This document shows positions 19,841-29,605 of a stretch of DNA of 64,000 nucleotides, piece by piece (within the stretch, counting starts at the first letter, position 1; every line of letters begins with the position of its first letter). The stretch lies in NCBI GenBank assembly GCA_902538255.1, contig CACBEJ010000001.1:62001-126000 (forward strand), written 5' to 3'. The translations under genes were made by a program, and so were the position numbers. The notes beneath the pieces were generated by a model. The model had not been told where the DNA came from. It did not search any database and saw only the letters and a list, made by a program, of their open reading frames with translations. The DNA is from an uncultured Pelagibacteraceae bacterium (lineage in GTDB: Bacteria > Pseudomonadota > Alphaproteobacteria > Pelagibacterales > Pelagibacteraceae).

Positions 19841-19943
19841 AATAATTTTAAAATTAAAATCGCCAAACTAAACGAAAATTAGTTTTTTGTCTATTTAGTT
19901 TAAAAATTTAATTTATCAAATAAATGCTTAAAATTCTTATATT

Positions 19944-21095
19944 TTAGTCTCTATATATTATTTTTGACGCATCAAGGTCTTTAACAGACTTACATCCCAT
20001 TAAAATCATATTTCTTCTAATTTCTTTTTGCATGTTTTCTAACAGTCTCTCAACACCTCTTTGTCCGCCTGCACCTAAGCTAAAAAGAAATGCTTTTCCA
20101 AAACTACAAGCTGTTGCTCCTGCAGCTAAAGCTTTAAGAACATGTGTTCCTCTTCTAACACCACCATCAAGAATAATTTCTAATTTATCACCAACAGCAT
20201 CAGAAATTGCTTTTACTTGATCAAATGGAGATCTTGATCCATCAAGTTGTCTTCCACCATGATTTGAAATCATAATTGCAGTACAACCAATATCTATTGC
20301 CCGTCTAGCATCTTCTACTGACATTACACCTTTAAGTGCCATTGGTTTGTTCCATTTTTTAATACAGTACTCTGCATCCTTCCAATTCATTGCTGGATCG
20401 TACTGTTCATTAATATAATCCATAACTGATTTCGCAATATTGGTACCTTTATCAGTTTTATTTTTAATATTTGCTAATTCAAATTTTTTATTAGTAAAAT
20501 ATTTAAAAACCCAACCAGGTCTCATTGCAAAACTTAATAAACTATTCAAAGTAAATTTAGGTGGCGTAGTAAATCCAGTTCTATGATCTCTTTCTCTATT
20601 CCCAGCAACAAGTGTATCAACAGTAATACACATTCCATCAAAATTGGCTCTACTACATCTTTCAATCAAGTCATCAGTGATTGATTTATCTTTATGAATA
20701 TAAAGTTGAAAAAGTTTTGGCCCACTAGAAATATTTGCAACTTCTTCAATTGAAAAAGATGCCATTGTAGACATGCTGTAAATTGTATCAAACTTCTCTG
20801 CAGCTCTTGCTGAAGCTTTATCACCCTCAGGATCATACAAACTTTGCATAGCTGTTGGAGATAAAAATAATGGCATACTAATTTTTCTGCCAAAAACGGT
20901 CGTGGATAAATCTGGTTCACCGACACTATTGAGAACATTAGGAACTAGATCACAATCATTAAAAGCATCTGTATTCCTATTTAAAGTGACTTCATCGTCT
21001 GCTCCACCATCAATGTAATGAAAAATGGGAGCTGGTAATTTTTTTTTAGCTAATTTTCGAAAATCATCGAAATTATAACAGTCATTTATATTCAT
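19944..21095 (-). CDS. FMN-dependent alpha-hydroxyacid dehydrogenase (LldD/GOX family)
   Basis: HYIDGGADDEVTLNRN, FLSPTAMQSLYDPEGD, SNHGGRQLDGSRSPFD, DGGVRRGTHVLKALAAGA. Confidence 0.93.
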   Translation of the reverse strand: MNINDCYNFDDFRKLAKKKLPAPIFHYIDGGADDEVTLNRNTDAFNDCDLVPNVLNSVGEPDLSTTVFGRKISMPLFLSPTAMQSLYDPEGDKASARAAEKFDTIYSMSTMASFSIEEVANISSGPKLFQLYIHKDKSITDDLIERCSRANFDGMCITVDTLVAGNRERDHRTGFTTPPKFTLNSLLSFAMRPGWVFKYFTNKKFELANIKNKTDKGTNIAKSVMDYINEQYDPAMNWKDAEYCIKKWNKPMALKGVMSVEDARRAIDIGCTAIMISNHGGRQLDGSRSPFDQVKAISDAVGDKLEIILDGGVRRGTHVLKALAAGATACSFGKAFLFSLGAGGQRGVERLLENMQKEIRRNMILMGCKSVKDLDASKIIYRD

Positions 21096-21107
21096 GATGT
21101 ATCTTTA

Positions 21108-21620
21108 TTAAAAGTTTTTAAAGAAATTAAACATATAACTATTTGCCCCAGGATTTTTATCTCCAAGACTTGCGTTAGATATATGATTATACGAAAAACC
21201 TAACTCACTTGTTTTTGACAGATCAAGTGAAATTTGTAGTTCACTTTTAAATTCAATTAAATGGCCTAAATCTTTACCGTCTCCCTCATGATATATTCCT
21301 GGTGTAAAGCTGGGTGTTAAATTTAGTGCCCCTAATTTATATTGAGCTTGAACACCTGTATAAAAATATCCCGCATTATCAGCTGTAAATAAGACTCCAG
21401 TTATAGGAGAAAGATTTCCCAAAAAGGTATCTCTATTTAAATTTTCATTTTGATGTTGAAAACCAATTAAAGTTGATCTTTTTCCATCATCGCTAAAATC
21501 AAACATTCCTGTGTAAAAACTAAATTCTGTATTTTGATCTTTTAAAATTTTTTCCTCTGCAATCGAAGAAAATGCGAAAGTAATTATTAAAAGATTAATT
21601 AAAATTTTTTTTAAGTTCAT
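21108..21620 (-). CDS. PagL-like lipid A 3-O-deacylase / acyloxyacyl hydrolase family protein
   Basis: Signal peptide; C-terminal ELGFSYNHISNASLGDKNPGANSYMFNFFKNF matches the PagL HxSNAxxxxxNPG motif ending in aromatic F. Confidence 0.75.
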   Translation of the reverse strand: MNLKKILINLLIITFAFSSIAEEKILKDQNTEFSFYTGMFDFSDDGKRSTLIGFQHQNENLNRDTFLGNLSPITGVLFTADNAGYFYTGVQAQYKLGALNLTPSFTPGIYHEGDGKDLGHLIEFKSELQISLDLSKTSELGFSYNHISNASLGDKNPGANSYMFNFFKNF

Positions 21621-21631
21621 TGCTAATTAAT

Positions 21632-21994
21632 TTATTTTTTAACTATAAAGCTTTTGTAGATTATTGCACCTCCAATTAGAAATATCAATATCGGCAATAA
21701 CCAGAGAATATATGTGTTTTTATTTAAACCAGGATCGTAAAGTATCCATTCTCCATATTTGGTTTTAAAATATTCATATATTTGATCTTCAGACAAACCT
21801 TCTTCAAGCTTTTTATCAACAACAATTTTTAAACTGTTTGCAAATTCAGAATCTGAGTCGTAAACTGATTGACCTTGACAAATTAAACATCTTAAATTTT
21901 TAGTTATTTCGTTTCTTTTATCATTTTCCTGAGCATTAAGGGTACTCAAAGGGAAAAATAATATAAAAAATAAAAAAAATATAAAAAGTTTCAT
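21632..21994 (-). CDS. ccmH: Cytochrome c-type biogenesis protein CcmH (Ccl2-like)
   Basis: LRCLICQGQSVYDSDSEFANSLK, KTKYGEWILYDP. Confidence 0.93.
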   Translation of the reverse strand: MKLFIFFLFFILFFPLSTLNAQENDKRNEITKNLRCLICQGQSVYDSDSEFANSLKIVVDKKLEEGLSEDQIYEYFKTKYGEWILYDPGLNKNTYILWLLPILIFLIGGAIIYKSFIVKK

Positions 21995-22509
21995 TTGATT
22001 AATAAAAAAATTTCATCGGTTAATTGTTGGTTAAGAGGTCCAATATATTTTTTAATAATTTTATTATTATAAATTAAAAATGACTCAGGAACCCCATAAG
22101 CTCCCCACTCAATTGCAATTGTACCATCTAAATCAATAAAGATTTCTTTATAAGGGTTTCCTAGCTCTTTTAAAAAATTTTCTGCGTTTTTTAAATTATC
22201 TTTATAATTCATCCCAATAATATATAATTTATCATCTAAATTTAAATTCATCAAAAGAGGATGCTCTTGTCGACACGGTACACACCAAGATGACCAAATA
22301 TTTAATAAATAAACTTTATCTGGGTCAAAGATAGTTGGTGATTTCACATTTTCTCCAGAAAAAAATTCTTTAGTATTAAACACTGGTATCTCTTTTTTTG
22401 TGTTAACATTTGGAGTGTATATTTTTGAATCTTCTAAACCTTTATAAAAAATAAAAAATATTATTCCAAAAATAATAATAACTGGAAAAGGTAATATTTT
22501 ATTTTTCAT
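21991..22509 (-). CDS. ccmG: Thiol:disulfide interchange protein CcmG/DsbE
   Basis: LLNIWSSWCVPCRQEHPLL thioredoxin motif; GVPESFLI. Confidence 0.92.
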   Translation of the reverse strand: MKNKILPFPVIIIFGIIFFIFYKGLEDSKIYTPNVNTKKEIPVFNTKEFFSGENVKSPTIFDPDKVYLLNIWSSWCVPCRQEHPLLMNLNLDDKLYIIGMNYKDNLKNAENFLKELGNPYKEIFIDLDGTIAIEWGAYGVPESFLIYNNKIIKKYIGPLNQQLTDEIFLLIK

Positions 22510-24380
22510 GATCTTTTTTGTAAAAAACTAACAATACCCCCAAAAGATATTAGAATTACTGATAACCAGATCCATAACATAAATGGTTTAACTTGATATC
22601 TTACGTTGAAAAAATCTTGATTTTGAACCAGATTAATTACAATAAATTTATCTGACATAAGTGTTGTTTTAATATCAGCTTCACTTGTGGCAATGATAGG
22701 TTGATTATAAATTCTCAGCTCTGGTGAAAATCTATCCTCTTCACCATCTGAATTACTTATTGAAAAATTGGCAATAATAGCATTATAATTTTGCTCTTTT
22801 TTTTGATCAACACTTTTAAAAACTATCTTAGTTTTTGAATTTTCAAAAGTTTCACCAACCTTAAGATTTGTTATAATTTCGCTTGCAAATAAATTATTAA
22901 ATAAAATACTTAGGATTAATAAACTAAATCCAAAATGAGCAATATTTTGTGAAATATTTTTATATTTTTTGATAAAAAAATCTCTCAACGTCATAAAGAA
23001 TAAATAAAGCGCACTCGATATTAAAATAGTATTTATTAAGATATTTTGATTAAAATTTTTTAATACAAAAAATGCTAATAAAATTGAGATAATCAAAAAA
23101 GAAATTAAATAAACCTTATCTTCTAGTTGAGATTTGATCCACTTTAATTTTGGACCAATCGCCATCATAAATAAAAATGGAATTAAAAATGGAATTATCA
23201 ATTTATGATAAAATGGTGGTCCGACAGATATTTTTTGAGAAGAAATTACATCTAAAAAAATTGGATAAACGGTTCCTATTAATACAACTGATAAAAAATA
23301 CATCATAAACCAGTTATTAATTAATATTGAAGTTTCTTTGCTTAACCAAAATAAATTATAAGAATTTTTATTATTGTCTTTGTGAAAAAAGAAAAAAATT
23401 AAAATAGATAAAAAAATCAAAATGAATAAAAAAACTAATATAAACAGCCCTCTCTCAGGATCATTGGCAAATGTGTGAACTGAATTTAGTATTCCTGATC
23501 TTACCAAAAATGTTCCACACATACTTAACGTAAATGTTGCAATAGAGAGAATTATTACCCATGAAGTTAAGATAGATTTTTTCTCTAATACTAAAATGCA
23601 ATGTAAAAGAGTGGTTAATGCAAGCCACGGCATTAAAGAAACATTCTCAACTGGATCCCAAAACCAAAAACCTCCCCAGCCCAATTCATAATAAGCCCAA
23701 ATTGATCCAAGCAATATTCCTAAAGTCAAAAATATCCACGAAATTAATACCCATTTTTTAATATGTGATGCCCAACTGGTAGAAATAATTTTTAAACTTG
23801 TTGCTGCCAAAACAGATGAAAAAATTATTGAAGAACCAACATAGCCTAAATATAAAATAGGTGGATGAATTGCTAAAGCTGGATCTTGTAAAATTGGATT
23901 TAATCCTAGACCTTCAGTAGGTATGGGAAAAATATAATTAAATGGATTTGATGTTTTGATTAAAAATAAAAAGAATCCAATGATTATTATTTGTTGAAAA
24001 ACTAAAGTTAAAATTTTGTATTTTACTGGTTGATTTTTAGTCCTTACTAAAAATATGAAGATAAATAAAGTTAAAACGAGTAACCATAATAATAAACTAC
24101 CTTCATGATTTCCCCAAGTTCCACTTATTTTGTAAAATAATGGTTTGGTAGTGTGAGAATTATTAAATACAGTTTCATTACTAAAATCCGAAACAATAAA
24201 AGAAAAGATCAAACACAAAAAACTAATTACAACAAAAAGTAATTGTAAGAATGTAAAAGATAAAATCTTGGTATCTAATGAGTTTGAATTATTAAAATTC
24301 TTATATGAGAAATAAAATAACGATAATCCAATAATTAATCCTAGTATTAATGAATAGTATCCAACAAGACTATAAATCAA
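22506..24380 (-). CDS. ccmF: Heme lyase CcmF
   Basis: GTWGNHEGSLLLWLL, AIHPPILYLGYVG, ELGWGGFWFWDPVENVSLMPWL (WWD), GTFLVRSGILNSVHTFA. Confidence 0.97.
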   Translation of the reverse strand: MIYSLVGYYSLILGLIIGLSLFYFSYKNFNNSNSLDTKILSFTFLQLLFVVISFLCLIFSFIVSDFSNETVFNNSHTTKPLFYKISGTWGNHEGSLLLWLLVLTLFIFIFLVRTKNQPVKYKILTLVFQQIIIIGFFLFLIKTSNPFNYIFPIPTEGLGLNPILQDPALAIHPPILYLGYVGSSIIFSSVLAATSLKIISTSWASHIKKWVLISWIFLTLGILLGSIWAYYELGWGGFWFWDPVENVSLMPWLALTTLLHCILVLEKKSILTSWVIILSIATFTLSMCGTFLVRSGILNSVHTFANDPERGLFILVFLFILIFLSILIFFFFHKDNNKNSYNLFWLSKETSILINNWFMMYFLSVVLIGTVYPIFLDVISSQKISVGPPFYHKLIIPFLIPFLFMMAIGPKLKWIKSQLEDKVYLISFLIISILLAFFVLKNFNQNILINTILISSALYLFFMTLRDFFIKKYKNISQNIAHFGFSLLILSILFNNLFASEIITNLKVGETFENSKTKIVFKSVDQKKEQNYNAIIANFSISNSDGEEDRFSPELRIYNQPIIATSEADIKTTLMSDKFIVINLVQNQDFFNVRYQVKPFMLWIWLSVILISFGGIVSFLQKRS

Positions 24381-24381
24381 T

Positions 24382-24801
24382 TTATTTTTCTCCCAATGCC
24401 TCTTTTACTTCAGGTGGCATATAATTTTCATCATGCTTAGCTAAAATTTTTGTTGCAGAAAAAAAATTTCTGTCTTTTAAAAAACCTTCTGCAACAACCC
24501 CTTTTCCTTCAGCAAATAAATTTGGTACTGCTCCTGAGTAAGTAACAATTATTTCATTTTTAAAGTCAGTAATTATAAAATTAACTTCATTTGAACTTAT
24601 AGAAATAGAGTTTTTTTTAACCATTCCACCAACTCTTATTTTGTTTTTATCTATTTCATTAAGTAATTTTATTTCAGAAGGAGATTGAAAATATACAACG
24701 TTTTCCTCTAATGATTTTAAAATCAAAAATGTTGTTAAAATTAAAGTAATTAAGATTATTACTACAAACAGAAATCTTAATTTAACTTTTCGACCATACA
24801 T
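24382..24801 (-). CDS. ccmE: Heme chaperone CcmE
   Basis: [46 protein letters not shown] (HDExY heme site). Confidence 0.97.
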   Translation of the reverse strand: MYGRKVKLRFLFVVIILITLILTTFLILKSLEENVVYFQSPSEIKLLNEIDKNKIRVGGMVKKNSISISSNEVNFIITDFKNEIIVTYSGAVPNLFAEGKGVVAEGFLKDRNFFSATKILAKHDENYMPPEVKEALGEK

Positions 24802-24811
24802 GGTTTAAAAG

Positions 24812-25039
24812 TTAATTATTTGTTACGTTTGCTAAAATTTCCTTATTTATTCTTTGTGATTTTGCAGTATTAGCTTGATCAGTAGTAAGTAATCCAAATT
24901 TAGCAACAAATTTGTTTTGTTCTTTAACAAATTGCATTTTAGTTACCAAATATAAACCTAGGAAACTTAATAAGGTAAAGCTAAAAGCAGATAACACGTA
25001 GACTGCATATCCATTCATAAAAAGTAATTCATTTATCAT
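24812..25039 (-). CDS. ccmD: Heme exporter protein CcmD
   Basis: Small single-TM protein between ccmC and ccmE; NGYAVYVLSAFSFTLLSFLGLYL. Confidence 0.85.
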   Translation of the reverse strand: MINELLFMNGYAVYVLSAFSFTLLSFLGLYLVTKMQFVKEQNKFVAKFGLLTTDQANTAKSQRINKEILANVTNN

Positions 25040-25743
25040 AATCTATCTAAGCCTTTATTTTTAATTTTTATCAGTTCTGTATTATATTTCATTAAGAAAA
25101 TTAACAATGAAAAAAGAGCAAATGCCGCAGTCATTATCAATAATGGGTAAAGCATTGATGAATGAATTGAGCTTTTTGAAAAAATATTAATAGATGCAGG
25201 TTGATGGAGTGTATTCCACCAATCAACTGAGTACTTTATTATCGGAACATTAATAATTCCTAAAATAGTTATAAAAGTTGAAATCTTGTAGACTTTTTCT
25301 TCCTTATCATAAATTCTCCATACGATTAAATACATTGCATAGAACAAAGCTAATATTAACATTGAAGTAATTCTTGCATCCCAGGCCCACCATGTTCCCC
25401 AGGTTGGTTTTCCCCAAATTGATCCCGTAACTAAAGCTATAATGTTAAAAACAAATCCCGAAGGAGCTAAACTTTTAGAAATTAAAAAAAAATTTTTATT
25501 TCTAAAGACAAAGCCACAAATAGATAACAAAGTTATAGAAGAAAATATTCCAATTGAAATCCAAGCGGCAGGAACATGAACATACATAATCCTTACTGCA
25601 TCACTTTGTTTGTAATCTTCAGGAGATATAATTAATGCCTCAACTAGACCAACAGTTAATACGACAATAAACAAAAATAATACGTACTTAGGTGCTTTTG
25701 ACGTAATTTTGAAAATCTTGTTAGGTTCAAAAAGTTTAAACAT
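25036..25743 (-). CDS. ccmC: Heme exporter protein CcmC
   Basis: MYVHVPAAWISIGIF, GKPTWGTWWAWDARITSMLILALFY (WWD). Confidence 0.96.
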   Translation of the reverse strand: MFKLFEPNKIFKITSKAPKYVLFLFIVVLTVGLVEALIISPEDYKQSDAVRIMYVHVPAAWISIGIFSSITLLSICGFVFRNKNFFLISKSLAPSGFVFNIIALVTGSIWGKPTWGTWWAWDARITSMLILALFYAMYLIVWRIYDKEEKVYKISTFITILGIINVPIIKYSVDWWNTLHQPASINIFSKSSIHSSMLYPLLIMTAAFALFSLLIFLMKYNTELIKIKNKGLDRL

Positions 25744-25787
25744 ATTTTAATTTAGAATTTTTTTTGATGATTTCTATTATGAAATAG

Positions 25788-25858
25788 TTTTCTGATCAAG
25801 AATGCAGAGGGGGAGATAATAAGATTGAAATTAACGTTTAACACTCTTGACCAGAAAA
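25788..25858. repeat. 14-bp inverted repeat enclosing a 43-nt loop in a 180-bp intergenic region (possible structured RNA)
   Basis: TTTTCTGATCAAGA (25788-25801) and TCTTGACCAGAAAA (25845-25858); fully paired with one G-U only on the minus-strand transcript. Confidence 0.6.
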
Positions 25859-25923
25859 TAATGATAAATTAATGAATTTATATGGCCTAGATTTGAGCTA
25901 AATGTGGTTGAATAATGGTTAAC

Positions 25924-26244
25924 TTAATTAGAAAGCTTAAAATAACTAGAGCCTTTTTTTCCTAAAAAAATCTCTTCAATTAAAGGGTGTTTTATTGGTT
26001 CATCAGAGTCATCCACCAGCAAGTTTTGCTCAGAAACATAAGCTTCATAAGTTATCTCATCATTTTCTGCTAATAAATGGTAAAAAGGCTGATCTTTTCT
26101 TGGACGCACATTTTTTGGAATTGATTGATACCATTCTTCAGAATTATTAAATTCAAAATCAACATCATAAATTACACCTCTAAATTCAAAATGTTTATGC
26201 TTAACAATATCGCCAATTGAAAATTTTGCTTTTTGTTCTGACAT
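25924..26244 (-). CDS. hspQ: Heat shock protein HspQ (YccV family)
   Basis: KFSIGDIVKHKHFEFRGVIYDVDFEF, RPRKDQPFYHLLAENDEITYEAYVSEQNL. Confidence 0.93.
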   Translation of the reverse strand: MSEQKAKFSIGDIVKHKHFEFRGVIYDVDFEFNNSEEWYQSIPKNVRPRKDQPFYHLLAENDEITYEAYVSEQNLLVDDSDEPIKHPLIEEIFLGKKGSSYFKLSN

Positions 26245-26328
26245 TAATGTTAGTATGGGTATTTAAGAATAAAAATCAATGCTAAAAATATAAATGTTTT
26301 GTGATGTGGCAAATATGTTAATATCTTT

Positions 26329-26883
26329 TTGGTGAATAAATCTTTTTTAAAATTTGTTACTGATTTCGGTCCTTTAGCAATATTTTTTTTCTACTATTAT
26401 AATAGTGGTAAAAATTTATCAGTGGCGATACCTCCACTGATAATTGCAACTTTAGTCGCATTAGCAGTAGTTTGGTTTTTTGAAAAAAAAATACCACCAA
26501 TGCCATTGGTAAGTGGAATTTTAATTACTTTTTTTGGTGGATTAACTATCTACTTTAATGATCCTATATTTATTTATATAAAACCAACCATAATCAATAT
26601 TATGTTTGCTCTTGCATTATTTTTTGGAAGATATTTTACCAATGAACCTATTCTTAAAAAAATTATGGGTAAATCTATTGCTTTAACTGACATTGGATGG
26701 GAAATTCTAAATAAAAGATGGATGTATTTTTTCTTTGGTCTTGCTTTATTAAATGAAATTGTTTGGAGAACTCAAACAGAAGAATTTTGGGTTAATTTTA
26801 AAGTGTGGGGAATGCTTCCAATTACAATAATATTTACAGGGTTTCAAATACCATTAATTAATAAGCATAAGATTGATGCGTAA
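26329..26883 (+). CDS. Inner membrane septation protein YciB/IspZ family
   Basis: DFGPLAIFFFYYYNSGKNL, FFGRYFTNEPILKKIMGKSIALTDIGWEILNKRW, LNEIVWRTQTEEFWVNFKVWG. Confidence 0.92.
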   Translation: MVNKSFLKFVTDFGPLAIFFFYYYNSGKNLSVAIPPLIIATLVALAVVWFFEKKIPPMPLVSGILITFFGGLTIYFNDPIFIYIKPTIINIMFALALFFGRYFTNEPILKKIMGKSIALTDIGWEILNKRWMYFFFGLALLNEIVWRTQTEEFWVNFKVWGMLPITIIFTGFQIPLINKHKIDA

Positions 26884-27220
26884 TAACTTAAAATTAGTTG
26901 TAAACAATCCAAATAATAAAATCGAAGAAAAACATTTTTTTGAAAAAGATGAGCTAAAAATTATATTAGACTTATATGCCAAGATGGTTTCTGAAGGATC
27001 TTGGAAAGATTATGGTTTAAGTATTTCAAGTAAACAAGTGGGATTTAGTGTTTTTAGAAATGCTACTGAAAATGCCCTTTATAAAATTTGTAAAAATTTT
27101 AATCCTAAAAATAAAAATCTTAAATATTTGATAACTGATACGAGTGGTAAAATACTTAAAAATTCTTACGACCTTAGAATTCTATTAAAAAATACCAACT
27201 GGAAGAAACTTCAAAAATAA
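26873..27220 (+). CDS. DUF2794-like protein
   Basis: FFEKDELKIILDLYAKMVSEGSWKDYGLSISSKQVGFSVFRNATENALYKI; neighbour of yciB. Confidence 0.75.
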   Translation: MMRNNLKLVVNNPNNKIEEKHFFEKDELKIILDLYAKMVSEGSWKDYGLSISSKQVGFSVFRNATENALYKICKNFNPKNKNLKYLITDTSGKILKNSYDLRILLKNTNWKKLQK

Positions 27221-27222
27221 AT

Positions 27223-27984
27223 TTATCTTCTTTGGCCGAATAATCTTAACAACATTATAAATAGATTAATAAAGTCTAAGTATAAAGTTAAAGCGCCCAT
27301 AACAGCTTTCTTGCCCATTAACTCACCTGAGTCTGACGCAACATACATATTTTTGATTTTCTGAGTATCATAAGCTGTTAAACCAACAAATATTAAAACA
27401 CCTAGTATTGAAATCACAAAATACATCATAGAGGATTTCATAAAAATATTAACAATTGAAGCTATAATTATTCCAATTAAGCCCATCATTAAAAAAGATC
27501 CAAATTTTGTAAGGTCTCTTTTAGTTGTGTATCCGTAGATGCTCATTGCTCCGAATGTAGCGGATGTAATAAAGAAAACTCTTGTTACACTCATTCCAGT
27601 ATAAACTAATAATATTGAAGATAAAGATAGACCCATCAAAGCTGCAAAAACCCAAAAAGTAGTTTGTGCTTTTGAAGCACTCATCTTATTAATTCCAAAA
27701 CTCATATAAAAAACGATGCCTAGAGGTGCTAACATTACAAGCCACTTAAGGCCTGATAAATAAATTGCATTTCCCATCTGCGTTAGACCAACGATAGATC
27801 CTGCATCATTTGTAACAACCGACATTTTAAATGTTATCAATGCCACTATTCCAGTTAGCAATATTCCAGTTGCCATATAGTTATAAACTTTTAGCATGTA
27901 GGCTCTTAGGCCTTCATCCATTATAGCAGCTGTTTGTTGTGCTGCTTTAGCTCTATTTAGTATTCCGTTCTTATCAAATTTCAT
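27223..27984 (-). CDS. Bax inhibitor-1/YccA family membrane protein
   Basis: GLRAYMLKVYNYMATGILLTG, FVGLTAYDTQKIKNMY, GALTLYLDFINLFIMLLRLFG. Confidence 0.94.
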   Translation of the reverse strand: MKFDKNGILNRAKAAQQTAAIMDEGLRAYMLKVYNYMATGILLTGIVALITFKMSVVTNDAGSIVGLTQMGNAIYLSGLKWLVMLAPLGIVFYMSFGINKMSASKAQTTFWVFAALMGLSLSSILLVYTGMSVTRVFFITSATFGAMSIYGYTTKRDLTKFGSFLMMGLIGIIIASIVNIFMKSSMMYFVISILGVLIFVGLTAYDTQKIKNMYVASDSGELMGKKAVMGALTLYLDFINLFIMLLRLFGQRR

Positions 27985-28063
27985 AATGAATAATATATAT
28001 ATTCTTTTACTAATTATTCAAGATACCTTAAAAGATTAACAAAAATTTAACTTAATATTTCTA

Positions 28064-29098
28064 ATGAATTACAAAAATTTAGGTAATACCAATATTAAAG
28101 TAAGTACAATTTGTCTCGGTACTATGACTTGGGGAGAACAAAATACTGAACTTGAAGCATTTGAACAAATGGATTTTGCTTTAGATCAAGGAGTAAACTT
28201 TTGGGACACTGCCGAATTATATGCAGTGCCACCTAGAAAAGAAACCTATGGTGATACAGAAGAAATTATTGGAAACTGGTTTAAAAAAACCAAAAAAAGA
28301 AACAAAGTCATTCTTGCAACTAAAGTTGCTGGTCCAGCAAGAGATTATTTAAGAAGTGGAGAAAATAGTTTTACAGGTCCAAACTTAGAATCTGCTTTAA
28401 ATGACAGTCTTAAAAGACTTAAAACTGATTATATAGATTTATATCAACTTCATTGGCCAGAAAGAAATGTAAATAATTTTGGAAGACTTGGTTATGTTCA
28501 TAAGGAAAATGAATGGAATAAATTTGAAGATGTTCTTACAGAATTAAATAAATACATTGATCAGGGAAAAATAAGATATGTTGGTTTATCAAATGAAACT
28601 CCTTGGGGAGTTTTAAATTATCTACAATTATCAAAAGATAAAAAATTACCTAGAATGATGTCAATTCAAAATCCTTACAGCTTGTTAAACAGATCCTATG
28701 AAATTGGATTAGCAGAAGTTTCCATAAGAGAAAATATTGGCTGTTTAGCATACTCTCCACTAGCAAGTGGATATTTAAGTGGAAAATATAGAAATAAGAA
28801 TTTTCCTAAAGGATCAAGAATGGAGAGAGATTATGATTTCTGGACAAGGTACAGAAAGCCGAATACAGAGGATGCTGTCGAGCATTATTATAAGATTAGT
28901 GAAAAATTTGATCTAGATATGAGTCAGATGTCGATAAAATTTTGTGAAATCCAAGACTTTATGACTAGTGTAATAATTGGAGCAACTACTATGGAGCAGT
29001 TGAAAACAAACATAGAAAGTGTAAATGTAAACTTATCAGATGACGTTATTAAAGAAATTAATAATATTCAAAAAATTTATCCTAATCCATGTCCTTAA
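28064..29098 (+). CDS. Aldo/keto reductase (Tas-like)
   Basis: STICLGTMTWGEQNTELEAFEQMDFALDQGVNFWDTAELYAVPP, DYIDLYQLHWPERN. Confidence 0.94.
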   Translation: MNYKNLGNTNIKVSTICLGTMTWGEQNTELEAFEQMDFALDQGVNFWDTAELYAVPPRKETYGDTEEIIGNWFKKTKKRNKVILATKVAGPARDYLRSGENSFTGPNLESALNDSLKRLKTDYIDLYQLHWPERNVNNFGRLGYVHKENEWNKFEDVLTELNKYIDQGKIRYVGLSNETPWGVLNYLQLSKDKKLPRMMSIQNPYSLLNRSYEIGLAEVSIRENIGCLAYSPLASGYLSGKYRNKNFPKGSRMERDYDFWTRYRKPNTEDAVEHYYKISEKFDLDMSQMSIKFCEIQDFMTSVIIGATTMEQLKTNIESVNVNLSDDVIKEINNIQKIYPNPCP

Positions 29099-29601
29099 TT
29101 AGAAAAATTATAACTATTTTTGTAATATTTTTTATATTTGGAATTAGCCAAATTTCTGCACAAGAAATAAAAAAAATTGGTAAATATAAAGATTGGGAGG
29201 CAATGGTTGTTTCTGATATTGAAGGGAAAGTATGCTTTGCTCAATCTTTACCAATTTTACAAGCACCAAAAACAAATAAAAGAGATGCAAAATTATTTGT
29301 GGCTTTCAGACCAACTGACAATATTAAAAATGAAGTAAGTGTTACTCCTGGATATGAATTCAACAAAAATAATTCAGTAATTGCTGCTTCAGGAAAAAAT
29401 AAATTTAAGTTTGATATTAAAGAACAGGGTTTTGCTTGGATTGCTGACAATAAAATTGAATTAAAAATGATCAAACAAATGAGAAAGGGATCAAGAATTA
29501 TGATTACTGGATACAATCAACAAGGTTCTCAAACTATTGATCATTACTCATTACTAGGATTCACTAAAGCTTATAACGCTTCAAAAAAAGCTTGTAGTTA
29601 A
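29089..29601 (+). CDS. Invasion-associated locus B (IalB)-like protein
   Basis: Signal peptide; [74 protein letters not shown]. Confidence 0.75.
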   Translation: MSLIRKIITIFVIFFIFGISQISAQEIKKIGKYKDWEAMVVSDIEGKVCFAQSLPILQAPKTNKRDAKLFVAFRPTDNIKNEVSVTPGYEFNKNNSVIAASGKNKFKFDIKEQGFAWIADNKIELKMIKQMRKGSRIMITGYNQQGSQTIDHYSLLGFTKAYNASKKACS

Positions 29602-29605
29602 TTCT

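Noticed and set aside
19841-19943. Glycine riboswitch upstream of the glc genes
   Set aside because: No recognisable glycine aptamer core found by eye in this gap; only a short inverted repeat.
21632-25743. Missing ccmA/ccmB/ccmI as evidence of a reduced cytochrome c system
   Set aside because: These genes may lie elsewhere on the chromosome; the window cannot show absence.
25744-25923. SRP 4.5S or 6S RNA in the hspQ-ccmC gap
   Set aside because: No GGTCAGG..GGAAGG SRP core and no 6S bubble layout; kept only as an unassigned structured element.
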